Made by a program: the position numbers and the translations under genes. A model generated the notes under the pieces. It did not search any database, was not told the origin of the DNA, and saw only the letters and a list, made by a program, of their open reading frames with translations. Shown here one piece after another: positions 19,234 to 30,181 of a stretch of 64,000 nt of DNA. Numbering within the stretch: position 1 is the stretch's first letter; each line of letters opens with the position of its first letter. Source of the stretch: Prorocentrum cordatum (taxonomy: Eukaryota > Sar > Dinophyceae > Prorocentrales > Prorocentraceae); NCBI GenBank assembly GCA_963575745.1, contig CAUYUJ010020168.1:1-64000 (forward strand). Reading direction: 5' to 3'.

Positions 19234-22200
19234 TAGCGCAGCACTTCGAGGACGTGAGGTGCGCCGTGAGTCTGGTGCACGTGGTCGTGGAGGTGGCGAT
19301 CTACCAGATGGAGCTTGGCAAGCACACGTGCACGAGTCTCATGGTGCCCGTGATGAGGCAGCTGCTGGAGATGAAATGTCTGTACGCAGGCGTCGCGAGC
19401 GGCTGCGAGTTCGGCCTGAGGTGCCCAGGCACTCTCAAACTGGTGCCCAAGAGCTGGGAGTTCGTGGCATCCGCGCCTGAGGTGGCGAGAGCGGCTCACA
19501 GGAGATGCGGTGGTGGACATGAGCATCAGCACGCGGAGGGCATGCTGCGGTGCGGGGTCAAGCGCACGGTGTTTAGTGAGCGGTATCCCCGGAGGCCGGT
19601 GGAGGCTGTCGTGCGCGGCGTGCGTCGTCAGTGCCAGGTGGAGGCGTTCAGCAGTGAAGCTGGGTGTTTTTTTTTGCGGTGAAGCTGGGTGCTGTGCGGT
19701 GCAGGGGGTGGAACCTGAGGTGATTGAGGAGGACGCGGGCGAGACGCGGGATGTCTGTCGTCGGCCTCATAGTTCAATCCAGAACTGCCTCCTTCCGCTG
19801 AAGTTCGTGAGCATGGACTGCACGGAGATACCTAGCTAGAATCTAGGGGAGCGGATCACGCGCCTGGGCAGAATCGACGAGACGAGCGCACTGCGTCAGA
19901 TGGAGCCGATGATCGGCATGCCGAAGACCTCGAAGAACCTCACGGAGACGTTCGGGTAGGCGTGGGTTCGCCCGTACATGAGACCAATGTGGCTGAAGGT
20001 GGACCCTCATAGGGCCCAGGTGATCGACGAGTTCCTCAACTGGTGCGAGCGCCAGGACATCGAGGTGGTGGACATGGCAAGCGGCTCGAAGAAGCACAAC
20101 GGCAAGATCGAGCACCACAACCAGAGCAGTTCGAGATGATGCTGGATAACGTCACTCGGAAGGCGCAGACCCAGACAGAGACCGAGTGGCGCGAGTGCGT
20201 GACGGAGCTGATGCTGGCCAAGAACAGCCTCCTCTCGGTAGCCGGTGTGTCCCCTATGCTGATGGTTTTCGGTCGCAGCACAGAGGTGCCAGGTGACTTG
20301 CTGAAGGACAACCTGCACGTGATCACCAACAGCGCGATCGTGAATGACCCGGTCGTGGCGCAGCAGGCGCGGATCAGGACCGCCGCACGCCTAAAGGTGC
20401 TCCTGCAATAGGAGAAGCTGACGGCGCGACGGGCACTGGACTCTCTGTCGAGACTCGTGGCCAAGAACCTGCCCGGCGACATGGTAGCGGTGTGGCGCAT
20501 GATGAAGGATGAGGGTCTCCCAGGTCAGCGCGCTCATCACAGATGGAGGCCAGGTATCAGCATGGGCGAGGTGCGGGGCAACTAGTGGGTGGCGCTACCA
20601 TGTGCGGTGGTGAAGGCGTCGCCCGAGCAAGTGAGACTTGCAGTGCGAGAGGAACGACATGCGTAGCGCATGGTGGAGGCGGAGCTGAGGACCAAGATGG
20701 TGGACCTGGAGCACTATAGCTGCCAAAGGTCGAGGACATCACCAGTGGAGAGCGGCCACCTGAAGCAGCAGAGCAGGCTCCTCCAGGTCCGGCAGCTCCC
20801 GAGACGCCAGCCGAGGCTCAGGAGGACGGAGATCAAGAAGGAGCTGGTGATGTTGAGGAAGGAGAAGGAGGAGAAGGAGGAGGAAGAGGAGGAGGAGGAG
20901 CAGGAGGAGTGGAGGGGAGGGGGAGGGGAGGGGCAGAGCATCCGACGGGGCGGAGGCGCCCGCGTTGGCGAGCAGGGGCAGTGGACAATAGCGAGCGCTG
21001 GAAGAGGCGCACGAGCCCGAGGGCGGCCAGATGAAGCCAGGCCTCCTCGTCCTCCTCCTCCTCCTCCTCCTCCTCCTCCTCCTCCTCCTCCCTCCTCTCC
21101 CTCCCCTCCCTCCCTCCCTCCCTCCCTCCCTCCCTCCCTCCCTCCTCCCTCCCTCCCTCCTCCTCCCTCCTCCTCCTCCTCCTCCCTCCTCCCTCCTCCC
21201 TCCTCTCCTCCCTCCTCCTCCTCCTCCTCCTCCTCCTCGTCCTCCTCCTCCTCCTCCTCCTCTTCTTCCTCTTCCTCCTCCCCCTCCAGCAGGAGGTCAA
21301 GCGCCCAAGACTGGAAGAGCAGAAGGACGTATGCATGCAGAGCAGCGGCCAAGGCATGTCCTGCGTGCCCCCCGAGCCGGCCGATTCCGCCGCTCTTGAC
21401 CGGCGACAACTGCGAGGACGAGGTCAAGTGCCGGTGCACGCTGCAGGGCTTCAGGGACCCAGACATCCTGGACCTTGTGCGCGAGGGGCGGACGGCGAGC
21501 CCACCCATGTCCACAAATGGGCGCGCGATGCTGCTGCAGACGTTGGCATCAGTCATTGTCGAGATGGCGATCGGCGACGTGAAGTCGGCATTCTTGGCAG
21601 CAGAGCTGGCGGAGAGACCGTACGCTCCGATCTACGTGACGATGCCGAAGAACTACACGCTGAAGGATCACCACCCAGAGAAGCTCTTCGAGGTGATCAA
21701 CGGATACGGGCTGGGGGACCAGCCGCAGCAATGGTGGCGCACGTTCGAGCGGTTCATGGTGGAGGAGCTGCATTTCGACCAGCAGCCGATGGACCCGTGC
21801 GTGTTGTTGCTGAGGGTGCTTGTGGTGAAGGAGAGCGCTCACCTCGTGGCGAGGGGCCCATTCTCGGTGACCCCGTACGCCGCGGGGCCTGAGAGTGCGC
21901 AGCTCCGCGGTGAGCTGGGTGCGCTGAGCGGCATCCCTGGAGACCATGCTGATCACCAGGTCCACGGCGGCCGCGGGCAGCTGTGGACAAGTGCGATGGA
22001 AAAGCTGAGAGCAAGGTTCCCTCTTCGGACATAGGTGACGGGCAGTGGAGAATTCACGGGATCGGCACTCACCCAGCAAACTGACTGCTCCATCGCCCAA
22101 CCAAAACCAGGCCGGCTCGACCCAATTATGCGGCCCAGCCGCTCGATGTGCACAATTGTATTTCGACTACCCAACTCCGACTGCACAATCAGATTTCGAC

Positions 22201-22857
22201 TACCTGAGCATCTCGTCAGAACGTCTTCGTTTAGTTTGCCATTCGGGATGCTCGTTCAAGGACCTGGACGGGACTGGTAGGACACACGGCGGGCACATCA
22301 TAGGTGCAACGGAACCCTCCATGGCAGAAGTTTTTTCGGCTCCCTGGTGCCCTCTAGCTTGGAAGTCTCAGAAGATAAGGCAGGGTTGTACGCCTACACT
22401 GGCGAGGGAGGGCAAGCTACTCAAGGCCTCTTTGGGCCATCTCGAGTGGATCATGTGCAATTTCGCGGCCATCCTGTACCCCATGTTCTGTCTCGAGAAT
22501 CGGGACAAGTATGAGAAGAAATTCTCGGCTGTTAGTGTGGTATATTGCAAGTCAGTGTTCGACCATGTGACTAAGCCTGGGGCCCAAACAGGACTCGACG
22601 ACAAGAAGGCATCCATGAAGATCGCCATAGCCAAGGGGAGCCTCAGGAGGTGAGGAGCCACGCTTCGCTGGGGCCAAACGGAGCTTCTGTTAGGAGATGC
22701 GTTGACTAAACATCAGGCGGAGGCTGCAGATCTGCTGCGTGCTTGTCTGAGAGCGTCGGCACACCAGCTGGCAAATGAATCCGTCACTCTGGCAGGGGCT
22801 CAAGCTGAGAAAGCTGCTCGTGCCAGCCGTGCCAGCTGCAGGTGCCCTTGATCCGAC
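19234..22857 (+). pseudogene. Ty1/copia-like retrotransposon polyprotein, 5'-truncated and broken
   Basis: Begins abruptly at the edge of the direct repeat. 19240-19650: a Cys/His-containing region (CEFGLRCPG, GGGHEHQHAEGM). 19800-20410: integrase core with WLKVDPHRAQVIDEF, DIEVVDMASGSKKHNGKIEH (the DDE glutamate) and EMMLDNVTRKAQTQTETEW. 20415-20720: integrase tail (VALPCAVVKASPEQVRLAVR). 21330-22030: RVT_2-type reverse transcriptase (LQGFRDPDILDL, AIGDVKSAFLAAELAERPY, YGLGDQPQQWW). 22280-22857: RNase H (DDKKASMKIAIAKGSLRR, GDALTKHQAEAADLL). There are many frame changes and in-frame stops. The usual YVDD/HVDD active site reads GDHADHQVHGG, losing the second Asp, so the polymerase should be dead. 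A 245-bp CCT microsatellite sits between integrase and RT. No LTRs are evident; the neighbouring 740-bp repeats are not obviously its LTRs. Confidence 0.8.
21045..21290. repeat. (CCT)n microsatellite inside the copia-like element
   Basis: Long imperfect CCT/CCCT run, preceded at 20850-20925 by a GGA-rich patch (the complementary sequence). Confidence 0.95.
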
Positions 22858-22871
22858 TCCCGGATTGGGCA

Positions 22872-23495
22872 ATGGTGAAGCGCGAGGTGCAGGGGCGCGA
22901 CGACCAGGCCAGGGCGTTCATGCTTTGGCTCACGGACGTCTACCTGGAGGAGTCCTCGTCCGCGGTGGCACAGGCCAGGGTCAAGGTGAAGGTGCCAGCC
23001 AAGGCCATCCTGGCAGGGGGCCCTGCCAAGAAAGGGAACGCCCCAGTGACGCTGCAGTGCGTGGCCAACACGGGGAACGTGCAGGTGATGACGACCGCGG
23101 CGCTGCTGGACGAGGTGGGCGAGACCCTCATGAAGCTCGAGCAGGCGTACGTCGAGTGGCAGAGTGCGCCGGCCAACGCAACGCCAAAGCTGAAGGTGGA
23201 GTCCCCAGCGGCGGAGCTCTTCCGTGCCAAAACGGACAAGCCCGTCAAGAATGAGTCAGATAACGAGACGGCAAAGATGAGCCTGCCAGACGACGAGGGC
23301 TATGCCGAGGCGATGGACAGCATCATGGAGAGCGTTACCCGGTCGATGTCAGGTCACTTCGTCATGAGGGGCAGGATCCTGGGAGTGCTGCAGCATTTCG
23401 TGCCAGAATCGGAGCTTGCATCAGAGGTCGGTGGTCCGTGGAATCCAGATAATGACTGGACGATAAGCGGAGATGAGCCGTACGAGGAGCAGTGA
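22872..23495 (+). CDS. Hypothetical protein, 207 aa, downstream of the copia remnant
   Basis: A clean ATG-to-TGA frame with even composition, which makes it one of the best gene candidates in the window. The first ATG is chosen; the frame is open a further 30 bases upstream. The protein is Lys/Glu/Ala-rich, likely helical, with stretches such as RAFMLWLTDVYLEE, LLDEVGETLMKLEQAYVEWQ and EAMDSIMESVTRSM, and an acidic tail (DNDWTISGDEPYEEQ). I recognise no domain. It begins 14 bases after the RNase H frame stops and in the same direction, so it may be an extra 3' ORF of the retroelement or an independent gene. No stop or frameshift interrupts it, unlike the polyprotein. Confidence 0.5.
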   Translation: MVKREVQGRDDQARAFMLWLTDVYLEESSSAVAQARVKVKVPAKAILAGGPAKKGNAPVTLQCVANTGNVQVMTTAALLDEVGETLMKLEQAYVEWQSAPANATPKLKVESPAAELFRAKTDKPVKNESDNETAKMSLPDDEGYAEAMDSIMESVTRSMSGHFVMRGRILGVLQHFVPESELASEVGGPWNPDNDWTISGDEPYEEQ

Positions 23496-23499
23496 GAAG

Positions 23500-25320
23500 C
23501 ACGAAAGAGAGAGAAGTCCAGTGCGAACATGGCACCACTCTAGAGCTCCAGAAGGCCTTTGTAGCGTGTGAGTGTGCTTATGCGTGCATGTGCTCTGTAG
23601 CCACTCAGGGTCAGACCGGTGCGCTGCCAGGAGATCGCGGGCGCCTTCGGCCTTAAAGACCATGCCAAAGGAATCACCGTGCTCGACACCACTCGCGGAC
23701 GGCATTCGGAGGTTCCCCGAAGAGATCCCCCAAGGGTTCCCCACGACTGCTGGGGGAACGCGTGTTCCAATTGCTTGGCAAAACTTTGGCGTATCGTTTG
23801 GCCGCGTCGGCATTTCCAGGCAGGCACCGGCGGTGGCTCGCCGGAGGCGTGTCTGGCACCCTGGCCAAAACGGACGGAGGCGCCTGCTGGGCACATCGGA
23901 CGGAACCCGTCCGTACGGCACGGCACTTCTCCGAGCCATCGAGCACGCCGGGGGTGGGCAGAGGGGCCAGGGTCCTCCTCCTCCGCCTCCTCCTCCTCCT
24001 ATTCCTCCTCCTCCTCCTCCTCCTCCTCCTCCTCCTCCTTCCCCCATCCTCCTTCTTCATATCCTCCTCCTCGAATTGTGCTCCCGCTGCAGCGCTGGCC
24101 TCATTTCCGCGCTTCCGCTCGTTTCGAATGCAATGCTAGGTTGATACTACGCTTCGCGGTGCTCTTCTACGCCATGCCATGCCGTGCTCTACAATGCATC
24201 GCGTACCCTTTCGGGATCATTGCCCTGCTCGACATCCGACTGTGCGAGTAGAGAGGGGATCTGCGCCATGGTAAGGGATGGGAGGGAGGGGTAGGATGTC
24301 AGATATGACGCGAGCGCACCTAGCTTGTCCCACTCCCCCTCCTCCTCCTCCGGGGGGGGAGGACGGCCTCCTCAGAAGCGCAGGGGGCCCACTTATACAG
24401 TGAGGCCGTGCCCTTGGTGGCTCTCGGGCCTCGGTTCTCCGGCCCGTTGGGGCCGTCTCCGGCGGACGCACCCCGACCCGGCGGTCTTACAAGCTGAAGA
24501 AGAAGAGGCGAATGCAGAGATCGGGAGAGAAAGAGGGAGGCAGAAAATGAGATGAGAAGAGAAGAAAAGGCAAACGAGAAGGATGCGCTTTGGCCGCGAA
24601 TGTTGCGAAGAGTGGGTGCTGGGGGGGCTGCCCATACATATATGTATATATATATATATATATAAATGTATACGCACGCACTCCACTGGCAGGAGCATAT
24701 CCACTGGGGCCCTCTGGGCATTGTGAGGGGCACTCCGGAGGCGATCTAGGCCTCCGTGAAACTTGGGCCACGGTCGCAACTCTGGCAACTTGGCACGACG
24801 AAAGCGCGTTTTGGAGGAATTGTGCCCTGGACAACCGGCTCGTCACTCTAAGTTTTGTCAGCTCCAGGGCCCTATAGAAGGACTCCAAGAGCCCGAAGTC
24901 CATACCCCTTCCCTCGAGGCCCCGTGTTCTCCCTCATGCCGAGCAGCACCCGACCCGTGCCCCGAGGACTTCACAGGGAGCCAGACACACCTCCGAAGGA
25001 GGCCAGACGGGGAAGAGCTTCTCGAGAGAAAGAGCCACCTGCGCAACACACAAACGTTCGACGGTCTGCGCGGACCGTCGAAAAAGTACCCATCGGTCGG
25101 AAGAAGTAGGTAGAAACATGAAGTAGGAAGGCGCCGAGAGTAGATTGGGTTCCGCCCGCCCCCTCGGGAGAACGGAACAGGTGAAGCCATTCGATCTCTG
25201 AAGTGACAAGGCGCTTACAAAGCAGCCTGGCACCCGGGAGCCCCAAACATATACACACACACACTCTCGACGACAGATCGGTACGTGAGTGCTGTTATTA
25301 TTTGTCTCGGGTCGGGCGAA
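23500..25320. other. Intergenic stretch with CCT and TA microsatellites
   Basis: 23968-24060 is (CCT)n. 24630-24665 is a TATATA-rich patch. The rest is mixed sequence, with several 100-140 codon frames on both strands but no motif or conserved pattern that I can support. Confidence 0.4.
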
Positions 25321-25329
25321 AGGAGGGGG

Positions 25330-25455
25330 GGTGAGAATCAGCTCACGTAGCTGATTTTCCCGGCGCCTCTCGGCGCTGGAGGCGGCTATGTATCGAGGAA
25401 TGGGGCCCCTCGGTGGGGCCGAAACCAGCTGCATGCAGCAAATTTCGTACCCCCC
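25330..25455. repeat. Dispersed repeat H, copy 1
   Basis: Starts with the hairpin-like CAGCTCACGTAGCTG, then GGCGCCTCTCGGCGCTGG, GGGGCCGAAACCAGCTGC and ATGCAGCAAATTTCG, ending in a C-run. Copies 2 and 3 are at 26668-26790 and 34634-34755. Confidence 0.65.
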
Positions 25456-25499
25456 CCTTTCCCAATCCCCCTTTCGTCCGGCCCGATTGTCGGAGCCGC

Positions 25500-25640
25500 C
25501 GCGGGTCGTCTGCAGCATCTCGGGGTTCTGGGCCAGCTCGGCCGCGGCCGCGGCCATCTCGCCGCCACCCCCGCCGCCCGTGCCGCCGCCCGCCGCCTCC
25601 TCCTGGACCCGCCGGCCGCCCACCAAGGGGGGGGCCCGCC
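25500..25640 (-). other. Possible STI1/XPC-binding-like coding fragment
   Basis: The minus strand encodes Gly-rich sequence, then EMAAAAAELAQNPEMLQ. This resembles the NPxML heart of STI1/XPC-binding repeats found in Rad23, ubiquilin and Hop-type cochaperones. It is short and isolated. It could be a decayed exon or chance in Ala/Gly-rich DNA. Confidence 0.2.
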
Positions 25641-25749
25641 GCGGCGCGCAAAGGCTCCCGAGGGGCACGGCGGGGATCGCCGACGCGCACCGTGGGCCCG
25701 CGCCTGCGACGACGAACCACCCGACGACATGACGACACGACGACGACCG

Positions 25750-26460
25750 GTCGGTGGGGGAGGGGGTCCTCCTCCTCTTCCTCCTCCTCCTCCTCGTCCT
25801 CCTCCTCATCCTCCACCTCATTCCCCCCCAACTGATGGTGGTGGTGGAGGTGGTGGCAGAAAACAAGCCCATCACCATTGCAGCGACCACGGCGACGACA
25901 CGACAACGGTGCCCAACCAGAACGCTCATCCTGCCCTGGAACATTCAAATGAGCAGCGAGTACCCAACGATCCTTTCCGCCCCAGCCAGGAGCATCCAAC
26001 GTGGACCATCACCTTGCGGTTGCCCCGTGGAGGAGGCAGCGGCGCGCACACGAGCGGAGGGGGGGCAGAAGGGCGACGGGGAAGGGGAAGGGGGAGGAGG
26101 CGGAGGAGGGGCGGGGCCTCACCCCTCACTGCCGCCTTGCCTGCCCCTCCTCAGTCTCCTTCCCTCCCCCCGCCCCCTCCCTGTCGGCGACGCCCACTTC
26201 CACGACTTCCCCTCCTCTTCCTCTTCCCCTCCCTTTTGGCGCTGCACCAGCGTAGGCTTGCGAGCCGTCGCAACTTCACCCCCCCCCTCCTCCCCCTTCC
26301 TCCTACTCCTCCTTCTCCTCCTCCTCCTCCTCCTCGTCCTCCTCCTTATCCTCCACCTCCTTTCCCCTCCAACGTGTGGTGGTGGTGGTGGTAGAAAACA
26401 GGCCCATCACCACTGCAACGACCACGGCGACGACACGACACTGGTGCCCAATCATCGCGA
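25750..26460. repeat. Duplicated CCT/GGTGGT module (two copies about 540 bp apart)
   Basis: 25765-25925 and 26300-26455 share a CTCCT run, CATCCTCCACCTC or TATCCTCCACCTC, GGTGGTGG, AGAAAACARGCCCATCACCA and GACCACGGCGACGACACGAC in the same order. Confidence 0.8.
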
Positions 26461-26667
26461 AAGGCCCCGGGACTCCGTCAGCGCCTCCCTGACGGGGACT
26501 CCGCAAATGGGCACGTTGGGCAGCGACCCCGCGAGCCCAACCCTCCCAACGCGGGCAACGCTGCAGTGCCCGAAAGAGGGCCCAAAGTGGAACAATTGGT
26601 GGGCTTCCAGGCCTCGGATGGGGCGCAAGGGTGGGATAGCAACTGGTAGGGCACAGGGTACAGAAAG

Positions 26668-26790
26668 AGCTCAGGTAGCTGCTTTTCCTGGCGCCTCCTG
26701 CCGCCGGGAGCCGCCCATGTGTCCGAGAATGGGCCCGACGACGGGGCCGAAGCCGGGAGCATGCAGCAGATTTCGCACACCCTCTCTTTA
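26668..26790. repeat. Dispersed repeat H, copy 2
   Basis: AGCTCAGGTAGCTGCTTTTC, GGCGCCTCCTGCCGCCGGG, GGGGCCGAAGCCGGGAGC and ATGCAGCAGATTTCG match copy 1 piece by piece. Confidence 0.65.
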
Positions 26791-26965
26791 CTCAGGGGGG
26801 AAAGAAACACACAGACACAATCAATCGTCGACTCCCCCCAAAAAAAAGCGAAAACATGGAAGTGTAGGGGAAGACGAGAACCCAAAACACATGGGAAAAT
26901 CTGGGGGGGATCCTGGGATTTGTGTATCTATCTGTGCGTTTTAGGGCCCCTTCATTTACCTGTAT
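26785..26965 (+). repeat. Dispersed repeat D, copy 1
   Basis: Begins GGGAAAGAAACACACAGACA. It has CATGGGAAAATCTGG in the middle and ends ATTTGTGTATCTATCTG...TTAGGGCCCCTTCA. The inverted partner is at 45415-45525. Both read a similar peptide (HGKIWG...YLCVLGPLH versus YGKIWG...YLCVPGPLH). Confidence 0.6.
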
Positions 26966-27064
26966 CCTACCCTCTCGTCCGGCCCGAAAGACACCCGCGA
27001 GCGAGAACCCAGTACGGTGCTGCCGGCTCCGTTCTGCGAGGGCTGCCCCAGGCGAGCGCGGCCG

Positions 27065-27205
27065 ACAAGCGCCCGGGCTCTCGGAGGAGGAGGAGGAGGA
27101 GGAGGAGCAGGAGGAGGAGGAGGATAAGGAGGAGGAGGAGGAGGAGGAGGAGGAGGAGCCTAGGAGGAGCAGGAGCAGGAGCAGGAGCAGGAGGAGGACG
27201 GAGCT
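27065..27205. repeat. (GGA)n microsatellite
   Basis: GGAGGAGGA run changing to AGGAGCAGG. Confidence 0.95.
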
Positions 27206-27523
27206 GCGCCCAGACGGGCGCTGGCCGCCAGCCTTACTCGAACCAGCGGTGGCGCAGGGACAGTCCAAGGGGAGCGCTGGGGCAAAGCCCGGGGCCCCCT
27301 GGGCCTGCCCATCCGGTGCGAGCCGCCCGGATCAGGAGGAGTCCAAAAAACTCGAGGCGCCTCCCCATGTCTGCCTGCGCACAACTACGTAAAAGGGACT
27401 CTTCAGGGATCCAGGTCCGCTGCGAAGCCCATCGGCGGAGAAAGGACAAATCAACGCATCGGGAAGGGGAGGGTGGGAGTGGGATGATGTCAGGTATGGC
27501 GCAAGCCCATCAAGCGTGTTCTG

Positions 27524-27565
27524 CCCCCCCCCCCCCCCCCCCCCCCCCTTCCCCCCCCCCCCCCC
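27524..27565. repeat. Poly-C run (C25-TT-C15)
   Basis: 25 C, two T, 15 C, followed by T5. The complementary strand has a strong potential to form G-quadruplexes. Confidence 0.95.
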
Positions 27566-28530
27566 TTTTTCTCCTCCCCCTTCTCCTGCTCCTCGTCTCT
27601 GGGATAGTCACCCGCGGATGTGGCGCAAAGCCGTCCGGATCATCCGCATGAACGCCTGCGGGTTCGCCATCACAGCCTGAGGAGACGCTCGTTGCGGGCA
27701 CACGCCCCCCTCTCCATACGGGATGAGGGAGGAGGAGGAGAAGGAGGAGGAGGAGGACGAGGAACAGGGAGGGGGCGGAGGGGAGGAGCAGGAGTAGGAG
27801 CGCACGTAACTCATGAGGGCATGGTTACGTCATCGACTGGCGCAGATGGCCAGCTTAGTGGCACGCAAGAGCCTCAGGTGGGCCTCAAGGTCGCCACAAC
27901 GGGAGGGCGAGGCCTCATGCTCTGCTTTGAGCTTGTGGTAGAAGTGAAAACCTAGCACGACTAGGCGATGAGTGGTCTCGCGGGTGACCTGCGGGTCATA
28001 ATCAGCATCGAGGCCGAGGCCGAGACGCGCCAGGGGGCATGAGGGGAGGAAGAGCGTCGGACGGGCGAGGAGGTGGAGGAGACGAGGGCAGGCCAGGTAA
28101 TGAGGCCAGCGAGGAGCAGGAGTAGGAGTAGGAGTAGGACGAAGAGGAGGAGGAGGAGGAGGAGGAGGAGGAGGAGGAGGTGAAAAGGGAGGAAGGAGGA
28201 GGCGGAGGAGAAGGAGGAGGAGGACCAAAGTAAACCCACAGCTCATTAGCGTTTTTGAAAACGCCATCCGACAAGGGGCCATTTCCACTGGAAGAGTTGC
28301 CGCCGTTTGGGGACTCCGTGTGACCATCCTGAAGCGCGCCGAAGCACCATTGTCAGAACTTCAACGCCACGAGTTAAACTGACAGTTACGACTTGGCAAA
28401 CCTGAATCATGTCTGAACACCATTTCTGGGACATGGACACCGCGAGCCAACTTAACTGCTCCGCCCTGACAGTCCCGAATCGTTCCAAAACGCAGCTTCT
28501 GGTACATTAAACTCTTACATGTTTTGAACA
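27566..28530. repeat. GGA-rich microsatellites and unassigned sequence
   Basis: 27722-27800 and 28120-28235 are GGA/GAGGAG runs. 28240-28530 has imperfect 100-bp-scale repetition related to the satellite that follows. No gene. Confidence 0.6.
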
Positions 28531-29200
28531 TGAATGCACGGGGCGCTAAAACGATAACCACATTTAGAATGCGGCCCGCCCTCTATTCGTGAAACTATTG
28601 CACTTTGTTGTAACGAATGCGCGCGGCGCGAAGGCCAGAGCCACATCTGAAAACGGCCCGCCCTCAATGCGTAAACATGTGGTATCCTTTGGAAGCGAAA
28701 GCGCATGACGCAAACCACATTTTGAAAACGACCTGTCCTCATCTCCGTGAAACTTTTGGCAAATAAATGAAACACATGTGCCTGGCGCTGAAACGAAACA
28801 AAAAACGCATGTTGAAAACGACCCACCCTCATTCCGAGAAACTCGTGCAACTTGTTGAAGCGCATGTGCGCGGCTCTATGGCGAGAGCCACATTTTGAAA
28901 ACGACCCGCCCTGAATCCGTGAATCGCTTGCAATGGTTGAAGCAAATGTGCGCGGCGCTGAGGCGATAACCACACTTAAACAAAAAGCTCCCCCCCTCAG
29001 CCCGTGGATCGTTCGCAAATGATTAGATCTAATATGCGTGGCGCCGAGGCGGCAACCGCATTTTCAAAGCGACCCGCCGTTCATCCAACACGTTCTTGCA
29101 AGTCTTTGAAACGAAAGTGCGCGGCGCTGATGCGAAAATCGCGTTTTGGAAACGACCCGCCCTCCATGTGTGAAGCGGTTGTCAGTTCTGAAGCATCAGG
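28531..29200 (+). repeat. Minisatellite family D (about 8 diverged units of about 83 bp)
   Basis: Each unit has GCGCGGCGCTGARGCGA, then RCCACATTTTGAAAACGACC, then CGCCCTCATTCCGTGAAAC, then TTGCAACTTGTTGAAGCG. Units start near 28541, 28624, 28708, 28784, 28872, 28955, 29037 and 29121. A single GATGTCTCAGGCGAA box (29217-29231) follows directly. Confidence 0.85.
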
Positions 29201-30180
29201 TTCATAACAGGTGAAGATGTCTCAGGCGAAGCACCCTGTCAGCCCATTCGACCGACAGGAAGGAGTTCTCGATTAGGAAAAGGAATTGAGAAAGAGGAGG
29301 AGGAGGAGGAAGGGAAGGAGGAGGAAGAGGAGGAGGAAGGGAAGCGAAACACCAACTTCTAGGGGGTCCAACGGTGTTTTGTTCGGGGTTCCAGCATGTC
29401 CTCGCCCACCCTCCCGTGCGCCCCACGAAGGGGAGGGGAGGGGCGGATGGGGGGGGACGAGCAGTGGGTGGAGGGGGGGCCAGACCACCCTGGAACACGG
29501 GTGGTCCACGAACGCGTGGCTCCACAACAGTGCCAGATCTGCCAGACCACGCGCACCACCTGGCAGTCTCTGAAGCTGTCTCTGCATTGCTCGGGTACCC
29601 GAAAGAACCCGAACGCTGCCAGACCCGCCAAGCCAAGCGCACCGCCCGGCGATCTCTGTACTTCCGCTGCTGGCCTCCTTCCTTTTTTGCCCGACACAAG
29701 ACGCCCGAGCTGGCCGCGCGCGAAGCGCGCGGCCCATCTCCGAGGAAGGTACCCACAGTGCCTGCATGAACTCACCTGCAGTCGGACCACACAGCTTCAG
29801 GCTGGAGCCCGAGAACACCGGCGGTTCCCGTAGCCCAGAGCCGCAACAGCTGCAGGGGGCTCCCTGGTAGCCAGCCATGGACCACGGGCGCCGGCGCCAC
29901 ACCCACTTGCCAGCCGGCCCAACGAAACGATGGATTACCCGCAGCAGCGTCGGGACTGCAGTTCCCCCTCACCTCCGAACGTTAGGACACCCCCGTAAGG
30001 TTAACTCCTTTTAGATGAGCCCTTCCAGGGTGGATCCGTGGGCCCGATCCTACACTCGGCTGGCCTGGCCGAGCGGCGAAACTCTCCCCAAGCTGCGTCC
30101 AGCAAGGGCAACGACCAGCCTGCTATTCGCCTGGTTTCCAGAGACGGCCGAAGCCCTCTGTGGAACAGGTGCCAAGCTGG
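29201..30180. other. Unassigned sequence with overlapping open frames
   Basis: Starts with a GGA-rich patch (29290-29345). 29390-29990 is open in several frames on both strands (GC-rich, few stops), with CQICQ-type cysteine spots but no recognisable domain. I do not call a gene. Confidence 0.3.
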
Positions 30181-30181
30181 C

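Noticed and set aside
20670-21560. 454-codon plus frame and 280-codon minus frame around the CCT run
   Set aside because: They are mostly microsatellite. Only the reverse-transcriptase part at the 3' end of the plus frame is kept, as part of the copia pseudogene.
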